From a virus: a stretch of DNA of 40,746 nt. Position numbers and translations under genes: made by a program. This document shows, piece by piece, positions 5,791 through 13,609 of the stretch. Numbering within the stretch: the first letter of the stretch is position 1; each line of letters starts with the position of its first letter. The DNA lies in IMG/VR virus record IMGVR_UViG_3300034774_000063, positions 1 through 40,746 of that record, one strand, 5' to 3'. Under the pieces are notes generated by a model. That model ran no database searches. It was not told the DNA's origin and saw only the letters and a program-made list of their open reading frames with translations.

Positions 5791-7131
5791 CTACCCCGCA
5801 GCTTGGTCTTCTATTTCCTGTAACACTTCTTGAATGTCTACAATCCTAAATTCATTATTTTTAATTTTTGGAGTATACAAATCTCCCTTCTTTTGGGGTA
5901 ATTTTCGCTCTAACAATGCCTGAGCAACTTTTGTAGCTATCTTATTTTTAATGAATCGTTTAATATTCCTAGCACCGTACTCCTCAGAATACCCATTCTC
6001 TACAATAAAATCTAATAGTGCCTTATACCGTTTAATAGGTATACCTCGTAAGGCTAACTTAGCAATTTTTCGCACACTATCTTTATCTAAAGTATTAAAG
6101 AAGATATAGTTGTCTATCCTGTTCATAAACTCAGCAGGAAACCTAGACTTTACTGAAGTTTTAATTTCATCTTTACATCCTGATACTCCAACTTCCTCAT
6201 TCCCAAAACCTAGTCTTCTGCCAGTCTTAGCTGTAGAAACACCCTGGTTAGAAGTAAATATAAAGATAGACTCCGTAAAATCTAGTACCCTACCCATGTT
6301 ATCTGTACAAGTCCCCTCATCTAACAAAGACAAAAGAAAATCATAAAACTTATGGTGGGCTTTCTCTATCTCATCAAAAAGAATAATCCATCTATTACTC
6401 TTCTCAGCTTTTTCAGACATAAGACTATTCTCGGAATGTCCTACATAGCCTGGGGGAGAACCAATTAACTTGGCATACTCATGAGCATTAGCATATTCAG
6501 CGCAGTTAAGCTTCCAGAAGTTACCGCTATACTTATTACCCAGCAACCTAGCAAGTTCTGTCTTTCCTACACCTGTAGGTCCAATAAAGAAAAAGGAAGC
6601 ATTTTTATACAAGCCACTCGCTATCAGCTTAACACTATCTACAATCCCTTCAATAGCTTCCTCTTGCCCAATTAGATTCTTTCTTAAGTAAGAGTCTAAA
6701 GTGTTTATGTCAGCTAAAGTATTAAGAGCTTTAGGAGAGGAGCTAGTTGGGGGAGTATCCCCCAGAGGACCAAAAATATCTCCTAAGTATGCTTGAATAC
6801 CTTCAACAAAAGTACCGTTGTTAATATCGGTACATACAAAAAACAAATCAAAGGTAGGATAAGCCTCTACAATAGATTTATATACCGCTTTAATTATAGG
6901 TACTCTATCTTCATCTTTGGGGAGGTTATTAAAAAACTCCTCTGGATTATGCAATAGCTTGTGCAGTAAAAAAGACTGATAACTTTCAATTGTTATAGGC
7001 TTCTTTAATAGACTAATTTTCTTTTTTATAGAAAAATATTGCTTCTTCTCTTCCTCCATACTAAGCTTTTTAATAAGGAGGACTAAATCAATTTCTTCGC
7101 ATACTACTTTATAAAACTTTTTATCGCTCAT
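5791..7131 (-). CDS. Clp/Hsp100-family AAA+ unfoldase with a ClpP-type docking loop
   Basis: A 446-residue protein with one AAA+ module like the second ATPase domain of ClpA/ClpC. It has Walker A GPTGVGKT (184-191), the pore loop GSPPGYVGH (224-232), Walker B IILFDEIEKAH (249-259), sensor 1 FTSNQG, an arginine finger in FMNRIDN, and sensor 2 in YGARNIKR. The tripeptide LGF (307-309) lies between sensor 1 and the arginine finger, where ClpA, ClpC and ClpX place the loop that binds ClpP. ClpB lacks this loop. The first 140 residues are not a Clp N-domain or first ATPase domain and I do not recognise them. It may unfold proteins, alone or with host ClpP. The ATG overlaps the upstream stop (ATGA) and a strong terminator follows. 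Confidence 0.88.
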   Translation of the reverse strand: MSDKKFYKVVCEEIDLVLLIKKLSMEEEKKQYFSIKKKISLLKKPITIESYQSFLLHKLLHNPEEFFNNLPKDEDRVPIIKAVYKSIVEAYPTFDLFFVCTDINNGTFVEGIQAYLGDIFGPLGDTPPTSSSPKALNTLADINTLDSYLRKNLIGQEEAIEGIVDSVKLIASGLYKNASFFFIGPTGVGKTELARLLGNKYSGNFWKLNCAEYANAHEYAKLIGSPPGYVGHSENSLMSEKAEKSNRWIILFDEIEKAHHKFYDFLLSLLDEGTCTDNMGRVLDFTESIFIFTSNQGVSTAKTGRRLGFGNEEVGVSGCKDEIKTSVKSRFPAEFMNRIDNYIFFNTLDKDSVRKIAKLALRGIPIKRYKALLDFIVENGYSEEYGARNIKRFIKNKIATKVAQALLERKLPQKKGDLYTPKIKNNEFRIVDIQEVLQEIEDQAAG

Positions 7132-7454
7132 GTAAGATTATCAAGCTGATTGTAAAGTGAATCTGTTTCACCCTTACCGTCTGCTCCTTTTTGTTGGGAT
7201 GCTTCTAATTTAATTAGAAGATCAATTACCTTTAAGATACTACCTTTAGATGTTTGGGCTAACTTTAAGCAGTCAACCATCAAATTTTTAGCAGCAGCAT
7301 CCTGTGGGTTCTCGTCCAACATTTGGCGAAAAAATCTATGCGTATCCAGAGCAAGTTTTCTATCTTCGTTTGCTTCGTCAATAACCTTCTTACAGGTCTT
7401 TTGAATTCTATTTTTATCAATTGGGGAAGTTTTTAAAACATAGGGGCTAGGCAT
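7128..7454 (-). CDS. Hypothetical protein upstream of the unfoldase
   Basis: A 108-residue, mostly helical protein (MPSPYVLKTSPIDKNRIQ...). The segment NPQDAAAKNLMVDCLKLAQTSKG is likely conserved in phages, but I cannot assign a family. Its stop overlaps the start of the Clp-like gene as ATGA, so the two are translationally coupled and may act together. Confidence 0.7.
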   Translation of the reverse strand: MPSPYVLKTSPIDKNRIQKTCKKVIDEANEDRKLALDTHRFFRQMLDENPQDAAAKNLMVDCLKLAQTSKGSILKVIDLLIKLEASQQKGADGKGETDSLYNQLDNLT

Positions 7455-7587
7455 TGTTGTGTCTCTCTATATAACTTTGAACAAAGTAAGTAACCATTTC
7501 TTCATACTCACTAAGTTTGATCTCCCCTGCTGGGTGCCAGGGAAGTTTTACTATAATCTCATCTCCGTTTAGGTTTAAATTTTTCAA
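7447..7587 (-). CDS. Short protein with probable TTG start
   Basis: A 46-residue frame (LNLNGDEIIVKLPWHPAGEI..., ending SYIERHNNA). It fills what would otherwise be a gap between its neighbours, overlapping the upstream gene by 29 bases and the downstream ATG by 8 bases. No ATG or GTG is available; TTG at 7587 is proposed, with a weak GGAG sequence about 14 bases upstream. The peptide composition looks protein-like. Function unknown. Confidence 0.45.
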   Translation of the reverse strand: MKNLNLNGDEIIVKLPWHPAGEIKLSEYEEMVTYFVQSYIERHNNA

Positions 7588-7732
7588 AATCTTCGTAATT
7601 TTCTCCTAAGTCGTCATACTCAGAGGCAGAGGACTTATTCTCTTTTTTAGCGGTGGAAATCTTATTTTTAGGTTTCTTGTATCTCTGTTTTGGTCTTCCC
7701 CAATCTCTATCATGCTTAAATGTTCTACCCAT
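7559..7732 (-). CDS. Small basic hypothetical protein
   Basis: A 57-residue, Lys/Arg-rich protein starting MGRTFKHDRDWGRPKQRYKK. The start at 7732 overlaps the upstream stop as TGATG, so I prefer it to the longer start at 7750. The composition suggests nucleic-acid binding, but no motif supports this. Confidence 0.65.
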   Translation of the reverse strand: MGRTFKHDRDWGRPKQRYKKPKNKISTAKKENKSSASEYDDLGENYEDFEKFKPKRR

Positions 7733-8082
7733 CAGATCCCAGCACTCCAAGAATCCTCACCGTCAGACTCTTCAGATCTATTAGCATGAATCAAGCTTGA
7801 TAGCGCATCTGCTACATCTCCCCGTTCTGGGTATCCTATAGCTAATGCCTCAGTAGAAGTATCCCAATACATTATAGCGGCTTCCTCGTTCTCCTCCATA
7901 ATATCAGAAACTAAGTTATACACCCTACACTTATCGTAATAATCTAAAAATTCAGGGTCGGCAGCTTTAAATTTCTCAGAGCCTTTACTACGATTAAGCC
8001 AAAATTGCATTTGACCAACCGTAATGTAAGTACCATCAGGTTCTTTATTTAAAGGCTCTCTAAATCCAAATTTATTATACAT
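7732..8082 (-). CDS. Hypothetical protein
   Basis: A 116-residue protein (MYNKFGFREPLNKEPDGTYITVGQ...) with aromatic residues in the first half and an acidic, Ser-rich tail. No signal peptide or metal motif is visible. It is the first gene after a candidate terminator at 8091-8130 and starts the group of small genes leading to the Clp-like unfoldase. Function unknown. Confidence 0.7.
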   Translation of the reverse strand: MYNKFGFREPLNKEPDGTYITVGQMQFWLNRSKGSEKFKAADPEFLDYYDKCRVYNLVSDIMEENEEAAIMYWDTSTEALAIGYPERGDVADALSSLIHANRSEESDGEDSWSAGI

Positions 8083-8090
8083 AATTAATA

Positions 8091-8130
8091 AAAAGCGAAA
8101 GTAGGGAGGGGAAAACTAACTTCCCCCTCC
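8091..8130 (-). terminator. Candidate terminator after the DUF932 gene
   Basis: On the minus strand GGAGGGG (8130-8124) pairs with CCCCTCC (8111-8105) across a 12-base loop. The T run (CGCTTTTTATT) begins about ten bases further on and may be brought closer by an outer AAGCG/CGCTT pairing. The spacing makes this weaker than the terminator at 5716-5753. Confidence 0.45.
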
Positions 8131-8137
8131 TGTAAAC

Positions 8138-8917
8138 TTAGTTAACGCTTATACTATATGTACTCGCCAAGTCCCATAGTTCCGAATTAAATTTAACATC
8201 TTTCTGAATATTAGAAATAGGACGAACCATGCGATTAGTAGTTCCATTACGGAATCCACCCCTAATCAGATTCTCTTGTGCCACATTAAATGTACGCCAA
8301 AGGTCATCCCCACGATCTGCTTCTCTCCGAACCTTAGAGATTTCTTGGATAATATCATCGGAAGGATCATCGAAACGAATCTTTGCAGCATCAGCAAAGA
8401 AATCCTTTTTAGAACGGGGAGTCAGGTCAGTTTCCTGCCAGTTTCCAATCTTTTCTGCAATCTTAGAAGAGTTCATAACAAGCTCACGGGACGCTTCTTG
8501 AACCTGCTTCGCCTCAAACCCGATGTGACGAATGTGAATCTTACCGAAGTCCTGCTCAGAAATAACCATTCCATTAGAGCAAACCATACGGAAGATACCT
8601 CCTTGAAGGGTATAACCCCCAAGCCCATTGTGAGCATTGATAAGAAGCATCTCAGGAAAGGAGTCTCCAACCCCAAAAGATTCTTGAGTCATGTCTTCGT
8701 GACGAAGACGGATAATATGCTTGGCGTGATCCTTGCTCCATGTACGAGCAGTCACCTGTTGAGCCTTCCATGCCGTCCAGCCCTCGTCCTGAAGGATCTC
8801 AAGGATCTCAGTAGTAGGGAGGAAGGAGTACCGATCCGATACCCGTCCATCCTCTGGAGCCTCTGCAAAAGCAGCAGGAGCGTAAGTACGCAGCATTTCT
8901 TCATTCTTAATTACCAT
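8138..8917 (-). CDS. DUF932 family phage/plasmid protein
   Basis: A 259-residue protein. The order RYSFLPTTEILEIL, GWTAWKAQQV, a histidine-rich HIIRLRHED, LINAHNGLGGYTLQGGIFRMVCSNGM and a long helical C-terminus is diagnostic of the DUF932 (TIGR03299-like) family, found on many phages and plasmids. Its role is not known; links to replication or recombination have been suggested only from gene neighbourhoods. An AGGAGG ribosome-binding site precedes the ATG, which overlaps the upstream stop as TGATG. Confidence 0.85.
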   Translation of the reverse strand: MVIKNEEMLRTYAPAAFAEAPEDGRVSDRYSFLPTTEILEILQDEGWTAWKAQQVTARTWSKDHAKHIIRLRHEDMTQESFGVGDSFPEMLLINAHNGLGGYTLQGGIFRMVCSNGMVISEQDFGKIHIRHIGFEAKQVQEASRELVMNSSKIAEKIGNWQETDLTPRSKKDFFADAAKIRFDDPSDDIIQEISKVRREADRGDDLWRTFNVAQENLIRGGFRNGTTNRMVRPISNIQKDVKFNSELWDLASTYSISVN

Positions 8918-9180
8918 CAGTTTGTACCTCCTAAGTACATTTCAGAAAAAGCCTCATCACGGGAAAGTCCCCGCTCTTTTTGGTTTTTGGTCATGCGAAA
9001 TCGCTTACCAGTCTGGGCAGTATAGTCCTCAATGGACTCGTAAAGGTTGGGGAAATGATCCCTTGCAGAATCGTTAGTAGTTTCAGGTTGTGTTTCCATC
9101 TTTTCTTCCTTCTTATAGTGAGAGTTAAAGGCATCGTCAATAATACCCATAAGCATCTCTAGTGTTTTTTCATCATTCAT
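8917..9180 (-). CDS. Hypothetical protein, cotranscribed with DUF932
   Basis: An 87-residue protein (MNDEKTLEMLMGIIDDAF...) rich in charged residues, with a short basic stretch (GKRFRMTKNQKERGL) in its second half. A CTATAATA box at 9204-9211 and a GGAG sequence precede it, giving a normal leader of about 20 bases. The stop overlaps the DUF932 start. Function unknown. Confidence 0.7.
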   Translation of the reverse strand: MNDEKTLEMLMGIIDDAFNSHYKKEEKMETQPETTNDSARDHFPNLYESIEDYTAQTGKRFRMTKNQKERGLSRDEAFSEMYLGGTN

Positions 9181-9203
9181 GGGGTTGTTCTCCGTTGTTG
9201 CTC

Positions 9204-9211
9204 TATTATAG
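9204..9211 (-). promoter_or_regulatory. CTATAATA promoter box of the DUF932 unit
   Basis: The minus strand reads CTATAATA, followed by about 23 bases with a GGAG ribosome-binding site before the ATG at 9180. This is a member of the recurring box family with a normal untranslated leader. Confidence 0.6.
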
Positions 9212-9234
9212 CAAAGTTTTGTGCGAATGTCAAG

Positions 9235-10218
9235 CTAACCTTCTAAAAAATTTGCAAGAGGCTCCATCCCCTCATCCTCATCCTGCATCAGATGTACAAA
9301 TTCTTTAGACTGAAACTTCTTGCCTGTGGAGGTAACTGTGTACCATGCTCCATTACGCTCGACATGACCATCTGCCTCAAATTGCTTGAGGAGTCCTGCG
9401 TAGGGGTTTAACCCCTCATTGTACAACAGTTCAAACTCACACTCTCTAAAGGGTATGGAGCATTTATTCTTAGTGTTGCGTAATTTACCTTGAATCCCTA
9501 TAACATTTTTAAGGTCGTCTTTAAGGAGATCGCTAGTTTTATTAGAAATACATTTCAAATTTACCCCAAGGTAATACTCTAATGACTTGCCCCCTGCTGC
9601 CATCGTATCTGGGCTACCGTACATTACGCCAATCTTATTTCTTATCTGGTTAATCACCACAAGTGCAACCTTATGTTTTCTCATCAAAGGATTAATCTTA
9701 CGCAAACAAGCACCAGTAGACTTAGCCCTGATAGCTCCCTGCATATTATTACCCTCATATCCTTCCGCTTCATACTCTGCTTTTGAGGGAGAGACAGCAA
9801 TGCTATCGTACACTACTACAATTGGAGTATCCTTATCTGTTTCTCTAATAGCAAGAATAGTATCCTCAATTACTTGGAAACAATCTTCCAAAGTTTCAGG
9901 TGCAGCATAGATCAACTTTTTTGGATCAATTCCAAGATGAGATGCAAACTCAGGGTTGTAAGCATTCTCCGAATCTACCATCATAGAGTAGTAACCCTTT
10001 TCCTGTGCCTCTTTAAGTATGTGAGTTCCAAACACAGTTTTAGCTGTAGAAGCTTCGCCATGAAATTGAGTAATCATTCCTAGCGGGATTCCTTTTGTAT
10101 AGTTACCCGAAATAATTCTATTGAGAGCAAAGCTCCCAGTCCCAACAAACCCCAAATCAGGGACTTGTTCGGACAGCAATCCTGCATTCTTTAATCGTTT
10201 TAAAACACTTTGATCCAT
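9235..10218 (-). CDS. uvsX: RecA/UvsX-like recombinase
   Basis: A 327-residue strand-exchange protein. The P-loop GEASTAKT (54-61) lacks the usual glycine before the lysine, as in some phage UvsX proteins. Walker B is VVVYDS (134-139). The segments YDSIAVSPSKAEYE, LRKINPLMRKH, VVINQIRNKIG and GGKSLEYY correspond to the RecA core including the DNA-binding loops. It should form filaments on single-stranded DNA in recombination-dependent replication with SSB and the UvsY-like candidate. A TATAAT box five bases before the ATG implies a leaderless transcript separate from the glycan cluster upstream. Confidence 0.93.
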   Translation of the reverse strand: MDQSVLKRLKNAGLLSEQVPDLGFVGTGSFALNRIISGNYTKGIPLGMITQFHGEASTAKTVFGTHILKEAQEKGYYSMMVDSENAYNPEFASHLGIDPKKLIYAAPETLEDCFQVIEDTILAIRETDKDTPIVVVYDSIAVSPSKAEYEAEGYEGNNMQGAIRAKSTGACLRKINPLMRKHKVALVVINQIRNKIGVMYGSPDTMAAGGKSLEYYLGVNLKCISNKTSDLLKDDLKNVIGIQGKLRNTKNKCSIPFRECEFELLYNEGLNPYAGLLKQFEADGHVERNGAWYTVTSTGKKFQSKEFVHLMQDEDEGMEPLANFLEG

Positions 10219-10222
10219 ACTA

Positions 10223-10230
10223 TATTATAG
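10223..10230 (-). promoter_or_regulatory. CTATAATA promoter box of the recombinase gene
   Basis: The minus strand reads CTATAATATAGTATGG: TATAAT, then five bases (ATAGT), then the ATG at 10218. No ribosome-binding site can fit between the box and the start codon. Confidence 0.65.
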
Positions 10231-10245
10231 AAGTTTTGACTTATT

Positions 10246-10950
10246 TCAGGGGCGAATTATCTCTTTTATATGCTCTTTATATTTTTTATATACATAATGA
10301 AAGCTAATTTGATCTTGAATCCCACACTTCTCTATCTCCTCCATCCAATGTTCACAAATTTCTTCAACCAGAGGATCATTCATCTTTCTAAATAAGTAAC
10401 CGCATTGAAAGAATATTTCGCAATCAGTACCGTATTTTTCCAATACTTCTTTGCTAAGAATATATTTACCAATTTTAGCACTTTGATCTAAATATCTTTT
10501 CTGAAGAAAAGATTCTTTAACTTCATCGTCCAACGAATTTCTCCTCTGAAAATGTTTAAATACTCCAAATTTCAAATCTGGTGTAAAAGTACTTTTAATA
10601 AAGTCCTCTGTTAGAGTTACTCCCCATGCAGGAGTATTTATTTCTAATTTGGTATCTAGATATAAAGTGTAGTCGTACTCTTTTAACTCTGGAATTTTAT
10701 GAGGAAGAACTTTATAAAATTTACCCACCATAGTATGGTCAATTTGGGAAGTAGCGTCACACCCAATCAACCTACATTTTAAATCAGGGACTAAAGAAGC
10801 TCTTTTAAAAACTTCTTCGTTTTGAGTGAAGAAATAAAAATCTATGGGGTTATGAATTTTACACACTACGGGTATTTTAGGGATCACCGCAGACGGATAA
10901 GTTGATTCTCCGATAAAACAGTAGTAAACCGCTATTCGTTTATTATTCAT
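10246..10950 (-). CDS. DUF616-like putative glycosyltransferase
   Basis: A 234-residue protein. HKIPELKEYDYTLYLDTKLEI contains an aspartate-rich YLD motif, FGVFKHFQRRN a conserved His/Arg block, and GIQDQISFHYVYKK the C-terminal DQ motif. Together these match the DUF616 (TOD1/MUCI70-type) glycosyltransferase-like domain. It is the last gene of the glycan cluster; its start abuts the upstream stop (TAAATG). Sugar and acceptor are unknown. Confidence 0.65.
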   Translation of the reverse strand: MNNKRIAVYYCFIGESTYPSAVIPKIPVVCKIHNPIDFYFFTQNEEVFKRASLVPDLKCRLIGCDATSQIDHTMVGKFYKVLPHKIPELKEYDYTLYLDTKLEINTPAWGVTLTEDFIKSTFTPDLKFGVFKHFQRRNSLDDEVKESFLQKRYLDQSAKIGKYILSKEVLEKYGTDCEIFFQCGYLFRKMNDPLVEEICEHWMEEIEKCGIQDQISFHYVYKKYKEHIKEIIRP

Positions 10951-12201
10951 TTAAATTCTCAACCCTCCTGGTAAACGAGGTCCTGTTTTTACACAGGATA
11001 ACCAAGTCGTTACACACGGGGCTTCCATTCTTTTATAAAAAGGGCTCGGAAAATGGGTTTCTAAGCGGTAAGATTGAAATCTTATATCGGTATTTCGTAT
11101 AAATTGAGCTTGATCCATATCGGTGTAGTATAGAAAGCTGTTCTCATTCCAATAACTAACATGAGTGGGGTCCATCCAAGCCCCTCTTCCATCTGTGCTA
11201 GGGACTTCTATCATCGCCCAACCTCCATGACATAAAACTCTGTGTATTTCTCTCATAGTTTTAATAGGATCTTTAAGATGTTCTATTATATGACTAGCCC
11301 TCAGAACCCCTACACTATTATCCTCTAATGGAATTCCTTTATCTAAATCACAACAAATATCAGCATCTTCTTTATCTACAGTCATATAACCCTGGTAGGG
11401 ATAGACACCTCCTCCTAAATCTACTTTTAATAACCCCTTTAGCTCTGCATCTTTTTCTGCTAATCGAAAAGCATATTTCTGAAAAGTTTCCACACTCAAA
11501 TCTCTAATTTTTGTAGTATTTTGTAACCACGAATTATTTCCATCAATTCTGTATATATACAAAACTTTAGGAATATAATAAAATTTAGAAATCAAATAAG
11601 TCCTCACCACCAATTCGTAATCATCACAAACATCTAATTCTAGATTATGCCCTCCAACCTCGTTGTAAACAGTAGATCTCCAAGCGCGAACATGGTCAGG
11701 AGCAAAATAAATAGTACTCATAGCCTGACTACTAGGAGAAAACCCTTTCATATATATGAGAGATTTGTCTTTCCACTTAAACCTACCATGTTTCCATCCC
11801 TGATCCGATCTATAAGGAATAAAATTATCATCTAATTTTGCATTATCGCTATAAGCAAACCCAATTTCAGTATCTTGAAAAGCTAAATTTAATTCCGATA
11901 AACAATCACTAGTTAATAAATCATCATGATCTACTTCCACTAAAATCTCCCCCCTCCCTTGAGAAAATGCATTTCTTTTAATATATCCTATATTATTATT
12001 ATCCTCTTTACTAGTAAAAATTTCAACTCGTTCATCTTCTTGAATTACTGTAGGAACATCCTCTAGAGTTATTCCATTATTCAACCATAAAATCCACTCC
12101 CAATTCTTATAGTCCTGAGCTTTTATAGTTTCATATAACTCTAATAAATAAGGAGATTTTCTATGAGTAGGAGTTATTAAACTAAACTTATACTTAATCA
12201 C
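10951..12201 (-). CDS. Fusion of GT2 glycosyltransferase and SAM methyltransferase
   Basis: A 416-residue two-domain protein. Residues 1 to about 235 are a GT-A family 2 transferase: KFSLITPTHRKSPYL, QDYKNWEWILWLNN, ILVEVDHDDLLT (metal-binding acidic motif) and VCDDYELVVR. From about 260, LKVDLGGGVYPYQGYMTVD, VLRASHIIEHLKDP and MREIHRVLCHGG form a methyltransferase-11-like domain. One polypeptide could add a sugar and methylate the product or a nearby position. The start codon is GTG at 12201, just after the dUTPase stop (TAATGTG). Confidence 0.85.
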   Translation of the reverse strand: MIKYKFSLITPTHRKSPYLLELYETIKAQDYKNWEWILWLNNGITLEDVPTVIQEDERVEIFTSKEDNNNIGYIKRNAFSQGRGEILVEVDHDDLLTSDCLSELNLAFQDTEIGFAYSDNAKLDDNFIPYRSDQGWKHGRFKWKDKSLIYMKGFSPSSQAMSTIYFAPDHVRAWRSTVYNEVGGHNLELDVCDDYELVVRTYLISKFYYIPKVLYIYRIDGNNSWLQNTTKIRDLSVETFQKYAFRLAEKDAELKGLLKVDLGGGVYPYQGYMTVDKEDADICCDLDKGIPLEDNSVGVLRASHIIEHLKDPIKTMREIHRVLCHGGWAMIEVPSTDGRGAWMDPTHVSYWNENSFLYYTDMDQAQFIRNTDIRFQSYRLETHFPSPFYKRMEAPCVTTWLSCVKTGPRLPGGLRI

Positions 12202-12202
12202 A

Positions 12203-12631
12203 TTAAACTCCTGTAGAACCTAACCCCCCTCCATCCCGCTGTGTGGAGGAGAGGGTGTGTACTTCTTCAAATTCTATAGAAAATGTTTGACTTATTTCAA
12301 ACTGAGCTATCCTGTCCCCTGTCTTAATACCCACTAATCCTTCAACTCTCTCATTACGAATTAATATTTTGATCTCCCCTCTATAATCAGAATCAATCTT
12401 CCCAGGTGCATTAGCTACTACAACCCCTTGAGAAGATAAACCACTTCTAGAATAAATCTCCCCCTTCCACCCTTCTGGGATCTCTAAAGCAATACCAGTT
12501 CCTACTGCTAAAGTTTCTCCAACAGGAATGTAGGCAGACTCAACCGCATACAAATCATAAGCTGCTGCCCCCTTACTCCCCTTAGTAGGGAGTATAGCCT
12601 TGGGGCGTAATCTTTTAAACTTTATTATCAT
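12203..12631 (-). CDS. dut: dUTP diphosphatase (dUTPase)
   Basis: A 142-residue homotrimeric-type dUTPase hydrolysing dUTP to dUMP. Motifs are visible in order: AAAYDLYA (I), YSRSGLSSQG (II), GKIDSDYRGEI (III, catalytic Asp), GDRIAQFEI (IV) and RDGGGLGSTG (V, phosphate-binding arm). The length is normal. It lies inside the glycan cluster but has its own CTATAATA box, five bases before the ATG, overlapping the end of gmd. With dCMP deaminase it provides dUMP and keeps uracil out of DNA. Confidence 0.97.
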   Translation of the reverse strand: MIIKFKRLRPKAILPTKGSKGAAAYDLYAVESAYIPVGETLAVGTGIALEIPEGWKGEIYSRSGLSSQGVVVANAPGKIDSDYRGEIKILIRNERVEGLVGIKTGDRIAQFEISQTFSIEFEEVHTLSSTQRDGGGLGSTGV

Positions 12632-12635
12632 AAGG

Positions 12636-12643
12636 TATTATAG
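12636..12643 (-). promoter_or_regulatory. CTATAATA promoter box of dUTPase
   Basis: The minus strand reads CTATAATACCTTATG, placing TATAAT five bases before the ATG at 12631. The box overlaps the last codons of gmd. This would allow dUTPase and the two genes after it to be transcribed apart from the rest of the glycan cluster. Confidence 0.6.
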
Positions 12644-13609
12644 CCTCGCTTGTACCATTTCTTCAATCATACTTTGAAAAGTATATTCAGGTCTCCACCC
12701 CAAAATCTTGCGTAGTTTGGTAGAATCTCCCTTCAGGTCAGTAAGCTCCGTGGGTCTAAAATACTTCTCATCAATAACTACATAGTCTTGATAATCTAAT
12801 CCTAAGTGCCCAAAGACTTCAGCACATAGGTCTCTAATAGAATACGAGGATCCCATAGCACACACAAAATCATCAGGCTCATCTACCTGAAGCATCAGCC
12901 ACATAGCTCTCACATAATCTTTAGCGTGTCCCCAATCTCTAGTAGCATTTAAATTACCTAGAGCTAGTTCTTGCTCCTCCCCCTTATAGATTTTAATAGC
13001 TCCATCTACTACTTTGTTAGTAACAAAGTTTAACCCTCTTCGTGGAGATTCATGATTGAACAGAATCCCATTAGTAATGAACATATCATACGAAGTACGA
13101 TATGTTCTACATAAATTAAAGGCATACAACTTAGCACATCCATAAGGACTCACAGGACGCATAAGAGTTGTCTCTCTCCTAAAACCATCCTCATCATGCT
13201 CATTACCGTACATCTCAGAAGATCCAGCCTGATAGATCTTAGCTGACGGACAACATAGCCTAGCTGCTTCCAAAACATTAAGAACCCCATTCGCATCAGC
13301 CAAAGTTGTAAACGCTGGTTGATCAAAACTAATTCTTACATGGGACTGTGCGGCAAGATTATAAATTTCATGAGGCTGTATCTTCTGAAACAAATGAGCT
13401 AAAGAAGGGAGGTCTAATAAATCTCCATACTCTAAATAGAGATTAGGAGCTTTAGCAAATAACCCTACTTCGTTTAATCTACTAGTTTGATTCTCAGGAA
13501 TAGAGTGTCTGCGTAACAGCCCCCAAACTTCATAACCTTTTTCCAAAAGTAACTCAGCTAAGTAGGACCCATCCTGCCCACTAATTCCCGTTATTAATGC
13601 TCGTTTCAT
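12638..13609 (-). CDS. gmd: GDP-mannose 4,6-dehydratase
   Basis: A protein of about 323 residues of the extended short-chain dehydrogenase family. The nucleotide-binding motif TGISGQDGSYLAELLLEKGY and the substrate-binding GLLRRHS are diagnostic. The catalytic YxxxK is in SPYGCAKLYA, and TRDWGHAKDYVRAMWLMLQ and EKYFRPTELTDLKGD match the family end. It converts GDP-mannose to GDP-4-keto-6-deoxymannose. The start at 13609 begins right at the Rossmann fold; 13618 is an alternative. It overlaps the end of the GDP-fucose synthase gene. Confidence 0.96.
   Translation of the reverse strand: MKRALITGISGQDGSYLAELLLEKGYEVWGLLRRHSIPENQTSRLNEVGLFAKAPNLYLEYGDLLDLPSLAHLFQKIQPHEIYNLAAQSHVRISFDQPAFTTLADANGVLNVLEAARLCCPSAKIYQAGSSEMYGNEHDEDGFRRETTLMRPVSPYGCAKLYAFNLCRTYRTSYDMFITNGILFNHESPRRGLNFVTNKVVDGAIKIYKGEEQELALGNLNATRDWGHAKDYVRAMWLMLQVDEPDDFVCAMGSSYSIRDLCAEVFGHLGLDYQDYVVIDEKYFRPTELTDLKGDSTKLRKILGWRPEYTFQSMIEEMVQARL

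Noticed and set aside
8276-9025. Long plus-strand frame of 249 codons opposite the DUF932 gene
   Set aside because: It lies entirely across a well-supported minus-strand gene pair, has no ribosome-binding site or promoter box, and its composition (many Ser, Arg, Cys) is that of an antisense frame.
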